Counted from the stretch's first letter, positions 1-7,864 are shown. The stretch: DNA of 64,000 nt from Microvirgula aerodenitrificans DSM 15089 (GCF_000620105.1 NZ_JHVK01000011.1:1-64000); one strand, 5' to 3'. The notes: generated by a model from the sequence alone, not told the origin. Numbers and translations: made by a program.

Positions 1-1635
1 GACGCACTGGGCCGGGAGATGGCGGCGTCACACAGCGGCTTCGACCCGGTGGCGAGCTACCTGCCGGGTGGCCTGACGCCGGAACAGGCCAGCGTCTCGG
101 CCAGCGACGCGCTGCAGGGCATGGCCGAAGTGGTGATTTACGCTGCGGGCAGCTGGATCGGCGAGATCGACAGCCGGCTGCCGGCGCACCGGCTGGTACT
201 GAGCGCCGACCGGGAGACCACCGATCCGGCGCGGCAGATCCGGCAGCGGATGGATTACCGGGACGGGCACGACCGGGCGTGGCGGACGGTGCAGCTGGTC
301 GAACCGGGAGACGGCTACCGGCTGAGCGAAAACGGCGACTTTGTCTACGACGAAAGCGGGGAAGCGGTCAGCGGACCACTGACGGTGCGCTGGCAGGTGG
401 CGGCGGGAGACGAGTGCAGCGCGGGCGGGCTGGCGCTGCTGCAGTATCCGGGCTACTGCGTGGACCGCAGCCGGCCGGCACGCGAGGCGCCGCCTCTGCC
501 GTTTGCGCAGCAATACCGGGATGCGACATTGAAGCCGGTGCTGACCCAGCGTGGCGACGGCAACTACCGGCTGCAGCGGCCGTGCCCGTGGTATGTGGTC
601 GGGCAGGACGAGAACGACAGTTATCAGGGGGAGAGCGAACCGGAGCCGGATCCTGAGCCCGAACCGGACAGCGACGGCCTGCAGGCGCCGGCGGGGAACG
701 GGGATACCCGGCCAAAGATCGGCATGCATGGCGAGCGCATTGACTGGATTGGCCCGCGCAGTCAGTTGTACCTGCCGAAGGACGGGACATACAGCTACGC
801 ACCGGAAATTCAGCTGTATATGCAATTCATCCCGTTCTGGCACTACATGATGCCCTCCCCGTACAGCAGAAAGCCACTCGCCAGCAACAGCACGGTGGGG
901 GTCATTCTGGGCGCTCTTGGCATCGTGCTCACCCTGCTCACCGTCTGCTTTGCCGCACCATTGACGACTGGCCTGGCCCTGTGTCTCGTCGCAACGGGCA
1001 CGCTGCTGGGACTGGCGGCCGGATCAACCGCCATCGCCTCTGCGCTCCTGGAAAAGTCGGACCCCGAAACCTCACGCATTCTGGGATGGGTCTCGCTGGG
1101 ACTGGGTATCGGCGCCACGCTGCTTGGTCTCGGCACCCCGCGCATTCTGGCTGCCTATTCCAGCTCCAGACTCACATGGTCGGTATCGGCAAGCGGAAAG
1201 ATCTACTTGCTTGGCGATATGACCGTGGACCTCACCGACCCCTTGGTCGCGGCAGTCAACGCACACGGCGCACCAGGTACGACCTTGAGTACCAGACTGA
1301 TTTCGGGTGGCACACTGGGCAGGCAGTTGCAAAATATTCCGCTTTTGCCCGGGCAGAAAATACGTCTGGTGTCCTGCTACAGTGCAGTGGGCGGAAAAAT
1401 GGGGGCACAGGCACAGCGCCTTGCCAACACGCTGCAACGGCAGGTGACCGGCTATCACTATCGGGTCGCCGCACAGCCCCTGGGACAGAATGTTGCTCCC
1501 GGATCCAGCCTGTCAGTCTTCCAGCCCCAGGCCGGTTTCAAGGCGCTGCGGACCACCATTGCCAACAGTTTCATCTCCAGTGCCATCCGCCCGGCCGTGT
1601 ATCTGAAGCATCCTCACCTCTACTTTTCCTCGTAA
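1..1635 (+). CDS. C-terminal part of a YD-repeat (Rhs/Tc toxin-like) protein, 5' end outside window
   Basis: The frame is open to the left edge. The first codons read DALGRE, a typical YD-repeat motif, so this is the 3' portion of a larger gene; an internal ATG lies at 19. The motif PWYVVGQDENDSYQ near residue 200 (numbered from that ATG) resembles the 'PWxxVxEDENDT' segment of TccC/TcB-type insecticidal toxin subunits. An acidic Pro/Glu/Asp linker follows at about 208-222. Two glycine-rich hydrophobic stretches (about 291-341 and 354-372) could span or insert into a membrane. The C-terminal domain carries AHG (His416) and LVSCYS (Cys453), each after a hydrophobic block. A secreted or delivered toxin-like protein is inferred; the target is unknown. 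GC content drops after about position 850, as expected for an exchangeable tip. No canonical Rhs core (DPxGL) is visible in this part. Confidence 0.75.
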   Translation, partial: DALGREMAASHSGFDPVASYLPGGLTPEQASVSASDALQGMAEVVIYAAGSWIGEIDSRLPAHRLVLSADRETTDPARQIRQRMDYRDGHDRAWRTVQLVEPGDGYRLSENGDFVYDESGEAVSGPLTVRWQVAAGDECSAGGLALLQYPGYCVDRSRPAREAPPLPFAQQYRDATLKPVLTQRGDGNYRLQRPCPWYVVGQDENDSYQGESEPEPDPEPEPDSDGLQAPAGNGDTRPKIGMHGERIDWIGPRSQLYLPKDGTYSYAPEIQLYMQFIPFWHYMMPSPYSRKPLASNSTVGVILGALGIVLTLLTVCFAAPLTTGLALCLVATGTLLGLAAGSTAIASALLEKSDPETSRILGWVSLGLGIGATLLGLGTPRILAAYSSSRLTWSVSASGKIYLLGDMTVDLTDPLVAAVNAHGAPGTTLSTRLISGGTLGRQLQNIPLLPGQKIRLVSCYSAVGGKMGAQAQRLANTLQRQVTGYHYRVAAQPLGQNVAPGSSLSVFQPQAGFKALRTTIANSFISSAIRPAVYLKHPHLYFSS

Positions 1636-1668
1636 GGCAATGTGACCCGCTCCATTTCCACGCGACTC

Positions 1669-1690
1669 TCCTGCCAGGCAGGAAGGCATT
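1669..1690 (+). terminator. Palindrome plus T-rich tail after the YD-repeat gene
   Basis: TCCTGCCAGGCAGGA (1669-1683) is a perfect 7-bp inverted repeat around one base, followed by AGGCATTTTTAT. The loop is too small to be ideal, so termination is only possible. The DNA from here to about 1800 is clearly AT-richer than its surroundings and probably also holds the promoter of the next gene. Confidence 0.35.
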
Positions 1691-1844
1691 TTTATATATA
1701 CATACCAGAACGTATATGAAAGAATGACAATACGGCACTTGCCCGTAATGAACTATTGGCTCGAAACAGACTCGGACAATATGAAGCCGGTGATCGCAAC
1801 ACTGCCAGCAGTGGCAGTGGCCAGAGAGAACAGGAGACGACACG

Positions 1845-2264
1845 ATGAGCACGACAGACATGCTTCGCGCCACCCAGGCCGCCTCGTACATCAATACGGT
1901 GCGCAGCAATCTGGTGGCCAATCAGGACAGTGCCCGCTCGGTGGCCGAGGCACTGAACCAGGCTGAAGTGACGGGCAAGCTGCGGCAGGCTGATCGCAGC
2001 GACGCCCTGACCGGCACGATCAAGGCCGCCGCCGCCGAGCGGATTGCAGAGACGACCGCAACCAGCGTGACCATCTCGACCGCTGCGCGCCAGCTGGAGG
2101 ACACGCTGACCAGCGGCCTGTACGGGGTGATGGCCTCGGCCCCGCTGCAGCCGGCTGCGCGCGCGGCCGAGCCGATCCATGCCCAGCGCATCCGGGCGGT
2201 CAGCGCCTATCAGGCGGCCAGCCGGGTCGGGGTGGAAGATGATGGCCAGCGGCCACGCGCCTGA
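1845..2264 (+). CDS. Hypothetical protein, 139 aa, Ala/Thr-rich
   Basis: I do not recognise this protein. The ATG is preceded by AGGAGA at a normal distance. It has no signal peptide and no membrane segment. The composition is Ala-, Thr-, Ser- and Gln-rich, with predicted amphipathic helices (for example around residues 8-40 and 55-100), suggesting a small helical soluble protein. It lies about 210 bp downstream of the toxin-like YD-repeat gene in the same orientation. That is where immunity or accessory proteins are often found, but nothing in the sequence shows that role. It is convergent with the ychJ-like gene, whose stop lies 6 bp away. Codon use looks like the host's. Confidence 0.6.
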   Translation: MSTTDMLRATQAASYINTVRSNLVANQDSARSVAEALNQAEVTGKLRQADRSDALTGTIKAAAAERIAETTATSVTISTAARQLEDTLTSGLYGVMASAPLQPAARAAEPIHAQRIRAVSAYQAASRVGVEDDGQRPRA

Positions 2265-2270
2265 GCGGCG

Positions 2271-2687
2271 TCAGTCGTCGATATCCCCATCGACATAGAC
2301 CCAGCGCCCGTCGACGCGGGTGAAGCGGCTTTTTTCGCGGATCTTGCGCGCCCGCCCGCCCAGCTTGTAGCGGGCAACGTAGGTCACGGTACCTTCGCTG
2401 TCGTTTTCGCCGCCTGCCTCGGTGGACTCGATCTGCAATCCGGTCCACTTCAGCGGTTCATCGAAGTCCAGTGCATCCGGGCGGGTATCCGGGTGCCAGC
2501 TCAGCAGCAGGTACTCGGCGTGCTCCAGCACGTAGGCGGTATAGCGCGAGCGCATCAGCGCTTCGGCGGTCGGTGCGGGCAGCCGGCCGGCCAGGCGCGG
2601 CCAGCAGCATTCGACCAGTGCGGCCGGGCGGCCACACGGGCAAGGCGACTCGGGGTCGAAGCGGGGTTCAGAGCGGTGCTTGGTCAT
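2271..2687 (-). CDS. ychJ: YchJ family (UPF0225) protein, SEC-C zinc motif
   Basis: This is a 138-aa protein with the YchJ layout. An N-terminal cysteine motif CPCG...CC (residues about 16-28) matches the SEC-C-type zinc site. It is followed by ALMRSRYTAYV and YLLLSWHPDTRP, both characteristic of the family, and a C-terminal beta-rich NTF2-like half. The function of the family is not established. The ATG lies inside the end of the upstream lipoprotein gene (20-bp overlap), so the two are probably co-translated. Confidence 0.88.
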   Translation of the reverse strand: MTKHRSEPRFDPESPCPCGRPAALVECCWPRLAGRLPAPTAEALMRSRYTAYVLEHAEYLLLSWHPDTRPDALDFDEPLKWTGLQIESTEAGGENDSEGTVTYVARYKLGGRARKIREKSRFTRVDGRWVYVDGDIDD

Positions 2688-3138
2688 AGATCCTTATCAG
2701 GAAACGGGTAAAGGCGGCATTGGGCCGCTGCGGCAAGGGCATGGCATTCCAGTTGCGGCGGGCGCGGTCAATTTCCCTGACCAGTCGCGTGCGCAGGTCG
2801 GCCTGGGCAATCTGGCCGCGCTGCAGCAGCACGGTCTGATCGCGATAGGCCTTGAACAGCGCATCGTCGATGGCATTGTGACCCACCAGCGCCAGGCGCT
2901 TCTGGTCGAGCCGGTCAGCGGCCTGCAGCCGGGTCAGCTGGCCATTGCCGACCTGCCCGGCCAGGGCATTGGCTTCGGCCAGCAACTGGTCTTCTTCATT
3001 GTGTCCCAGCCCGCCGAAGGTCGGCAGCGACCAGCCGTCGCCACTCTTGCCGGTGGGACCGGGAGCCACGCAGGCGGTCAGCGACAGTGCCAGCAACAGC
3101 GGGGCGGCGAGGGCCGGACGGAAAACGGATCGATTCAT
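2668..3138 (-). CDS. Small lipoprotein, 156 aa, unknown function
   Basis: The start ATG at 3138 begins a lipoprotein signal peptide ending in the lipobox LTAC (Cys at about residue 22), so the mature protein should be lipid-anchored in the envelope. The mature part is mostly helical and rich in Gln, Arg and Leu, with LLAEANALAGQVGNGQLTR and a C-terminal FTRFLIRIYDQAPL segment. I recognise no catalytic motif. The reading frame continues upstream without a stop, but only this Met gives a signal peptide. Its 3' end overlaps the ychJ start by 20 bp. Confidence 0.7.
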   Translation of the reverse strand: MNRSVFRPALAAPLLLALSLTACVAPGPTGKSGDGWSLPTFGGLGHNEEDQLLAEANALAGQVGNGQLTRLQAADRLDQKRLALVGHNAIDDALFKAYRDQTVLLQRGQIAQADLRTRLVREIDRARRNWNAMPLPQRPNAAFTRFLIRIYDQAPL

Positions 3139-3231
3139 GTGCAGTGACTCCGCAGGACAGCTTGACCGGAGTCGGCATTGTCCGGTGTGGATGCGATACT
3201 GACAACCTTGTTGCCGCCCTTCTGCCCGTCC

Positions 3232-3564
3232 ATGTCCCGCCCGATCGACTGCCGCATCATCGAAAACGCCCTCCTCGCCCGTCTCGCCGCCCGGGTGCTG
3301 GGCGGCCGGGCGGCGGCGATGGTGATTGGCCGTCGCCTGCTGCTGTGGGGGGTGCCGGCACAGGCGTTCCTGGATGACGTGCGCTGGCGCCGGCACGAAG
3401 CCTGCCATGTGCTGCAATACCACCGCTACGGCCTGGCCGGCTTTCTGCTGCGCTATGCATGGCAGACCCTGCGCCACGGCTACCGGCACAACGCGCTGGA
3501 GGTCGAGGCGCGCGCCGCCAGCGACCAGCCCGGATTCGATGAGCGGGTGCATTTCCATCCCTGA
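3232..3564 (+). CDS. Small protein with HEACH zinc-metallopeptidase-like motif
   Basis: This is a 110-aa protein of unknown function. From the ATG at 3232 it carries a hydrophobic stretch (AAAMVIGRRLLLWG) and then RRHEACHVLQYHRYG, which resembles the HExxH zinc motif seen in DUF4157-like domains (His-Glu-x-x-His). A following glycine/aromatic segment reads GLAGFLLRYAWQTLRHGY, and a further acidic stretch ALEVEARAA could supply the third ligand. The length is far below that of a normal peptidase, so it may be only a metal-binding relic or a small membrane-associated enzyme. A TTG start 54 bp upstream is possible but less likely. It is divergent from the lipoprotein gene and convergent with znuA. 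Confidence 0.6.
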   Translation: MSRPIDCRIIENALLARLAARVLGGRAAAMVIGRRLLLWGVPAQAFLDDVRWRRHEACHVLQYHRYGLAGFLLRYAWQTLRHGYRHNALEVEARAASDQPGFDERVHFHP

Positions 3565-3570
3565 CGCGAC

Positions 3571-3598
3571 ACAGCCCGCCAGGGGGCCGGCGGGCTGT
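3571..3598. terminator. Stem-loop between convergent genes
   Basis: ACAGCCCGCC and GGCGGGCTGT form a perfect 10-bp inverted repeat around an 8-nt loop. It lies 6 bp past the stop of the HEACH-motif gene and 23 bp past the stop of znuA. Neither side has a T-run, so it is a transcript-end or stabilising hairpin rather than a textbook intrinsic terminator. Confidence 0.45.
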
Positions 3599-3621
3599 CT
3601 GCACGGAGGAGAAACGCCGGT

Positions 3622-4527
3622 TCAGTTCTTTTTCATCCCGGCGGACAGCTGTTCGACATTGTGGCGGAACAGGCTGGTATAGCTGCGGGCAGCGGCGTCA
3701 CGCGACAGGGCGTCCGAGTACAGCTTGCCATCGACGCTGGCACCGCTTTCGCGCGCAATCTGGTCGACCAGACGCCGGTCGGAAATGTTCTCGACGAACA
3801 CCGCCTTGATGCCGGAGGCCTTGATCTGGCGGATCAGCCCGGCCACCTGCTTCGCCGAGGCTTCCGATTCGGTCGACAGCCCCTGCGGCGCATGGAAGGT
3901 GATCTGGTAACGGCGTGCCAGATAGCCGAACGCATCATGGCCGGTAATGACCTTGCGCTTGGCCACCGGCAGCTGGCCGAAGGTCTGCGCGGCCCAGCGG
4001 TCGAGGTCGGCCAGTTGCTTGTCGTAGGCGGCAGCGCGCTGCGCATAGTAGTCGCGCCCTTCCGGGTCGAGCTTGCTCAGCGAGGCGGCAATATTGCGCG
4101 TCCACACCCGCACGTTCTGCGGGTTGTTCCAGACATGCGGGTCGAAGTTGCCGTGGTCGTGGCCGGCGTGATCATGATCTTTCTCTTCTTCCTCGCTCTT
4201 CAGCGGCTTGATGCCCTCACTGGCTACCAGGGTGGTGCCCTTGTAGCCGGTCGCCTTGCTCATGCGCGGCATCCAGCCCTCGAAGCCGAGCCCGTTGACG
4301 ACGAACAGGCGGGCAGCCGCAAGCGTCTTCACGTCCTGCGGACGCGGCTGGAATACATGGGCGTCCTGGTCCGGACCGACCAGGGTCCTGACCTCGACCC
4401 GGTCGCCGCCGATCTGCTGCACGACGTCGCCGAGGATGCTGAAACTCGCGACCACTGGCAGTTTCTGCGCCGCGTGGGCCAGCATCGGCAGCGTCGCCAG
4501 CAGGGCGAAAATAAGCTTTTTTTGCAT
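3622..4527 (-). CDS. znuA: Zinc ABC transporter periplasmic binding protein ZnuA
   Basis: This 301-aa cluster A-I substrate-binding protein captures periplasmic Zn2+ for the ZnuBC permease. The chosen ATG (4527) gives a clean signal peptide ending at AHA (residues 17-19). Metal ligands expected for the family are visible: His57 (DAHVFQP), His131 (DPHVWNN), His197 (GHDAFGY) and Asp272 (YSDALS). Between the first two lies a His/Asp/Glu-rich loop (EKDHDHAGHDHG), the hallmark of zinc rather than manganese binding members. It is the last gene of the zur-cobW-znuCBA operon, 87 bp after znuB. Zinc repression through Zur is inferred. Confidence 0.93.
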   Translation of the reverse strand: MQKKLIFALLATLPMLAHAAQKLPVVASFSILGDVVQQIGGDRVEVRTLVGPDQDAHVFQPRPQDVKTLAAARLFVVNGLGFEGWMPRMSKATGYKGTTLVASEGIKPLKSEEEEKDHDHAGHDHGNFDPHVWNNPQNVRVWTRNIAASLSKLDPEGRDYYAQRAAAYDKQLADLDRWAAQTFGQLPVAKRKVITGHDAFGYLARRYQITFHAPQGLSTESEASAKQVAGLIRQIKASGIKAVFVENISDRRLVDQIARESGASVDGKLYSDALSRDAAARSYTSLFRHNVEQLSAGMKKN

Positions 4528-4614
4528 GATTCCGACTCCATGAGGTTGCACGGACCCGGACGCCATCCCGAAGGACGGAGTCAGGGTCGAATTAAGGCAG
4601 AAAGGGAAAGGGGG

Positions 4615-5487
4615 TCAGCCGCTCAGATGGCGACCGCGGATGAAGCGCGGCAGCACGCCGCCCTGCGGCGCGACAAACAGCGACAGCAGATAGATAAGCC
4701 CGGCCGACAGCACGATGGCCGGCCCGGACGGCAGGTCCAGATGATAGGACGCCAGCAGCCCGACGTAGCCGGCCAGCATGGCGACGCCGACTGCCACTGC
4801 CAGCATGCGGCCGATGGAATTGGCCCACAGCCGCGCGGTCACTGCCGGAATCATCATCAGGCCGACCGCCATCAGCGTACCCAGCGCCTGGAAGCCGGCG
4901 ACCAGATTCAGCACCACCAGGACCATGAACAGCAGGTAGTACACATTGCTGCGTGCACCTACTGACTGCAGGAACATCGGATCGAAGCTGTCCAGCAGCA
5001 GCGGCCGGTAGATGACCGCCAGGCCGAACATCGACAGCGTGGCGATGGCGGTCACCAGCAGCAGCGCACCGTCGTCGACCGCCAGCACACTGCCGAACAG
5101 GATGTGGATCAGGTCGATATTGCTGCCGAAGTGCGATACCAGCAGCACGCCAAGGCCGAGCGACATCAGGTAGAACGCGGCCAGGCTCGCATCCTCCTTG
5201 ATCGTGGTGTAGCGGGTCACCACGCCGGCGGCGATGACCACCAGCACGCCGGCGGCAAAGCCGCCGATCGACATCGCCGGCAGGCTCAGCCCGGCCAGGA
5301 TAAAGCCCACCGCCGCCCCGGGCAGCACGGCATGGCTCATGGCATCGCCCATCAGGCTCATGCGGCGCATGACCAGGAACAGACCGATCGGGCCGCAGCC
5401 CAGCGCAAGGGCAAAGCAGCCCACCAGCGCCCGGCGCATGAAGCCGAATTCGATGAAAGGTGACAACAACAGGCCGGTGACGGTCAT
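4615..5487 (-). CDS. znuB: Zinc ABC transporter permease ZnuB
   Basis: This 290-aa inner-membrane permease of the ABC-3 family moves Zn2+ into the cytoplasm together with ZnuC. It is hydrophobic throughout, with about eight or nine membrane segments. The family motif MSLMGDAMSHAVLPGAAVGF lies near residues 43-62. The later MIPAVTARLWANSIGRML segment also fits the family. The start ATG overlaps the znuC stop in an ATGA arrangement, indicating translational coupling. Confidence 0.93.
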   Translation of the reverse strand: MTVTGLLLSPFIEFGFMRRALVGCFALALGCGPIGLFLVMRRMSLMGDAMSHAVLPGAAVGFILAGLSLPAMSIGGFAAGVLVVIAAGVVTRYTTIKEDASLAAFYLMSLGLGVLLVSHFGSNIDLIHILFGSVLAVDDGALLLVTAIATLSMFGLAVIYRPLLLDSFDPMFLQSVGARSNVYYLLFMVLVVLNLVAGFQALGTLMAVGLMMIPAVTARLWANSIGRMLAVAVGVAMLAGYVGLLASYHLDLPSGPAIVLSAGLIYLLSLFVAPQGGVLPRFIRGRHLSG

Positions 5488-6230
5488 GCGGCCTCCTGTT
5501 CCGGCACCACGCACACCGGCGGATGAGCCTGCCAGTGGGTGGCGATATGGTTGGCACGCGCCAGATTGGCTTCGGTCAGCACGGTTTCGGTCGGACCGAA
5601 GGCGATGACTTCGCGCGCCAGCAGCAGCGTGGTGTCGAAATAGGCGCGTACCTGCTCGTAGTCGTGCAGCACGGCAATGACGGTGCGCCCTTCCGCTTCC
5701 CAGCGCCGCACAAAGGCCAGCAGGTCGAAGGTGGTCTTGGCGTCGACCGAGGCAAACGGCTCGTCGAGCAGGATCAGCGGTGCGTCCTGCATCAGGATGC
5801 GGGCGAACAGCACGCGCTGGAACTGGCCGCCGGACAGCTCGCCGATGCTGCGCCGCTCGAAGCCGTGCAGGCCGACGTCGGCCAGCGCCTGCGCCGCGCG
5901 CTGCAGGCCGGCGCGGCCGACGCCGCCAAAAGCACCGGTGGTGCACCAGGCACCGGTCAGTACGGTGTCCAGCACCGTGACCGGCAGCGTGCGGTCGATC
6001 TGCGCCGCCTGCGGCATGTAGGCGATCTGCGCACGCCGCAGTCCGTCCAGTTCGACGTGACCGGTATCGGGTTTCAGAAACCCCATCAGGGTCTTGAGGA
6101 TGGTCGACTTGCCGGCGCCATTCGGGCCGAAGATCGCCGTGGCATGGTGGCTGGCGAACTCGGCCGACACGTGATGGATGGCCGGGCGGCGCCGGTAGGA
6201 GACGGTAACATTCTTGAGCGCGATGGTCAT
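5484..6230 (-). CDS. znuC: Zinc ABC transporter ATPase ZnuC
   Basis: This is a 248-aa cytoplasmic ATPase that energises the ZnuB permease. The Walker A motif is GPNGAGKST, the Q-loop is YMPQ, the signature is LSGGQFQRVLFARI, and the Walker B motif is LILLDEPFASVD, followed by the switch His (VLHDYEQV). The ATG at 6230 is chosen because it starts the family's usual N-terminus (MTIALKNVTVSYRRRPA) and overlaps the stop of a 41-codon ORF as ATGA. The gene's own stop overlaps the znuB start the same way. Confidence 0.93.
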   Translation of the reverse strand: MTIALKNVTVSYRRRPAIHHVSAEFASHHATAIFGPNGAGKSTILKTLMGFLKPDTGHVELDGLRRAQIAYMPQAAQIDRTLPVTVLDTVLTGAWCTTGAFGGVGRAGLQRAAQALADVGLHGFERRSIGELSGGQFQRVLFARILMQDAPLILLDEPFASVDAKTTFDLLAFVRRWEAEGRTVIAVLHDYEQVRAYFDTTLLLAREVIAFGPTETVLTEANLARANHIATHWQAHPPVCVVPEQEAA

Positions 6231-6352
6231 GCGGACTCCAGCGCCCAGCCGACGGCGAGCCACAGCAGGACGGCGGCGACGGCGGCCAGCGCGAGCCGGT
6301 GCCAGACCGAGGCGGCCAGCAGGCTCACGGGAAAAAGACGGGACAAGTTCAT
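6227..6352 (-). CDS. 41-aa single-span membrane ORF inside the zinc operon
   Basis: Between the cobW-like GTPase and znuC, an ATG at 6352 opens a 41-codon frame. It encodes a basic N-terminus (MNLSRLFPVS), one hydrophobic segment (LALAAVAAVLLWLAVGWAL) and a short tail. Its TGA overlaps the znuC ATG in the same ATGA manner as the other junctions in the operon, which argues for real translation. The ribosome-binding site is weak (GGAAAA about 14 nt upstream). No family is recognised. It could be a small accessory protein of the transporter or just a coupling leader ORF. Confidence 0.45.
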   Translation of the reverse strand: MNLSRLFPVSLLAASVWHRLALAAVAAVLLWLAVGWALESA

Positions 6353-6387
6353 GGATTCGGATTCGTTTTCCGTAATGGCAACAGGGA

Positions 6388-7317
6388 TCAGGCGGCGATG
6401 ATGCAGGCCGCCAGCGCATCGGTCAGGGTGTCGGGCGCATCCTGCGGCGCGATCAGTTCAAAGCGGCTTTCGCGGCGCCAGGCGACGGTCTGCGCGCCCC
6501 AGACGCCCTCGACCCAGTTGAACCACGCATAGTCGCGGCCGAGGTTCATCACCGCCTTGGCGCGCACCAGGCCGGGTACCTGTCCGGTGATGCGGTCGAA
6601 GACTGCGCACAGCCGGTCGGCATCGAACACGACGTCGGCCGGCCAGGTCACGCCGCTGGTGACGAAGCCGCTGTCCGGCGTATCGCGTCTGACGCGATAG
6701 CGGCCGGCCGGCCGGGCCGGCAGATCGAGCAGCGACAGGTCGATGGCGCCATGGTCAGCCTGAACCACGGCGGTCTTCGGCGGGAACAGATCGGCGGTCT
6801 GGGCACGGAAGCGGGTCATCACCCCGTCATCGGCCAGATCGCACTTGGTGGCGACCAGCACGTCAGCGCAGGCGACCTGGTCACCGTAGATCGGGTGGTT
6901 GCGATAGTTGAGTACAACGAACTGGCGCGGATCGACCAGGGTCAGCGTTGCCTGCACGTCCAGTGCGTCGCCCAGCGGCGCACGGCGCAGGTCGTCGACC
7001 AGATTGGATGCATGGGCCAGTCCGCTGGCCTCGATCAGCAGCCGGGCCGGCCGCCGTTCGCGGATCAGCCTGACCACGGTCGTCGTCAGCTGCGGGCCGG
7101 TCACGCAGCACAGGCAGCCGCCAGCGATTTCGCGCACGTCCATGCCGTCGCGATCGCCGAGCACGGCGCCATCGATGCCGATGTCGCCGAACTCGTTGAC
7201 GATCACGCCCCAGATTTCGTCGACCGGCTTCTGTTCAAGCAGTTTCAGGATGGTGCTGGTCTTGCCGGTACCGAGAAAGCCGGTAATCAGGTTGACCGGG
7301 GTACGGGTCGGGTTCAT
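6388..7317 (-). CDS. CobW/COG0523-family zinc-linked GTPase metallochaperone
   Basis: This 309-aa G3E GTPase is of the class induced on zinc starvation (ZagA/ZigA/YeiR-like), thought to deliver zinc to client enzymes. The Walker A motif is GFLGTGKT (residues 13-20). The metal-binding CxCC motif is GGCLCC (Cys68, Cys70, Cys71). The guanine-specificity motif is TKCD, and a C-terminal CobW_C domain contains YAWFNWVEGVWGAQ. The ATG at 7317 overlaps the zur stop (ATGA). Placement between zur and znuC supports a zinc rather than a cobalamin role. The exact client is unknown. Confidence 0.88.
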   Translation of the reverse strand: MNPTRTPVNLITGFLGTGKTSTILKLLEQKPVDEIWGVIVNEFGDIGIDGAVLGDRDGMDVREIAGGCLCCVTGPQLTTTVVRLIRERRPARLLIEASGLAHASNLVDDLRRAPLGDALDVQATLTLVDPRQFVVLNYRNHPIYGDQVACADVLVATKCDLADDGVMTRFRAQTADLFPPKTAVVQADHGAIDLSLLDLPARPAGRYRVRRDTPDSGFVTSGVTWPADVVFDADRLCAVFDRITGQVPGLVRAKAVMNLGRDYAWFNWVEGVWGAQTVAWRRESRFELIAPQDAPDTLTDALAACIIAA

Positions 7318-7748
7318 GCGCGGCACTCCCGGCAACGACCGGACAGCATCACGTCATCGCGACGCGGGGCAAAACCGGCCTCCGAGGCCGCTGCGCGCAG
7401 TGCAACCAGCGCCGGACTGCCATCCAGCTCCGTGACCCCACCACAGGCCTCGCACACCAGCAGCAGGCTCTCGTGCGGGCAGTCGAAGTGATGGCAGACG
7501 ATGTAACCGTTCAGGGCCTCGACCCGGTGCAGCAGGCCCTGGTCGACCAGAAACTCCAGCGCACGGTAGACCGTCGGCGGCGCGACCTGGCCGCGTTCGG
7601 TCTGCAGGTCCGCCAGCAGATCGTAGGCCTTGACCACGCCTTCGCGTGCCAGCGCCAGTTCCAGCACGCGGCGCCGGGTATCGGTCAGGCGGGCACCGTG
7701 GGCGACGCAATGGCGGTCGGCAGCCAGCAGAAAATCGGGATGCGGCAC
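7314..7748 (-). CDS. zur: Zinc uptake regulator Zur (Fur family)
   Basis: This 144-aa Fur-family repressor has an N-terminal winged-helix DNA-binding domain (LTDTRRRVLELALA, then PTVYRALEFLVDQGLLHRVE). The C-terminal dimerisation and metal domain contains HHFDCPHE and two CxxC pairs (CEAC and CREC). The CxxC pairs and the position as first gene of a zinc-transport operon point to Zur rather than Fur. It should repress its own operon when zinc is sufficient; a matching palindrome lies 38 bp upstream of the start. Confidence 0.9.
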   Translation of the reverse strand: MPHPDFLLAADRHCVAHGARLTDTRRRVLELALAREGVVKAYDLLADLQTERGQVAPPTVYRALEFLVDQGLLHRVEALNGYIVCHHFDCPHESLLLVCEACGGVTELDGSPALVALRAAASEAGFAPRRDDVMLSGRCRECRA

Positions 7749-7785
7749 GACAACTCCAGCAGCAGGGAAAGTGAAAACCGGACGA

Positions 7786-7802
7786 ATGTTACTTTATAAC
7801 AT
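7786..7802. promoter_or_regulatory. Zur-box palindrome
   Basis: ATGTTACTTTATAACAT has perfect 6-bp arms ATGTTA/TAACAT around 5 bases and fits the TGTTAT-N3-ATAACA type of Zur operator known from enterobacteria and Neisseria. It sits upstream of zur on the minus strand and about 60 bp upstream of the divergent DUF4870-type gene, so it may control both. Confidence 0.75.
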
Positions 7803-7864
7803 CACCATCGGCAATCCCGGGGCTGTGGTAGGGTTTCATTTTTCATGGCATCCCGGAGTTCTCC

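Noticed and set aside
1669-1730. ATATAC/GTATAT short inverted repeat at about 1694-1716 as an operator
   Set aside because: AT-rich six-base arms are expected by chance in this AT-rich spacer, and there is no supporting second copy.
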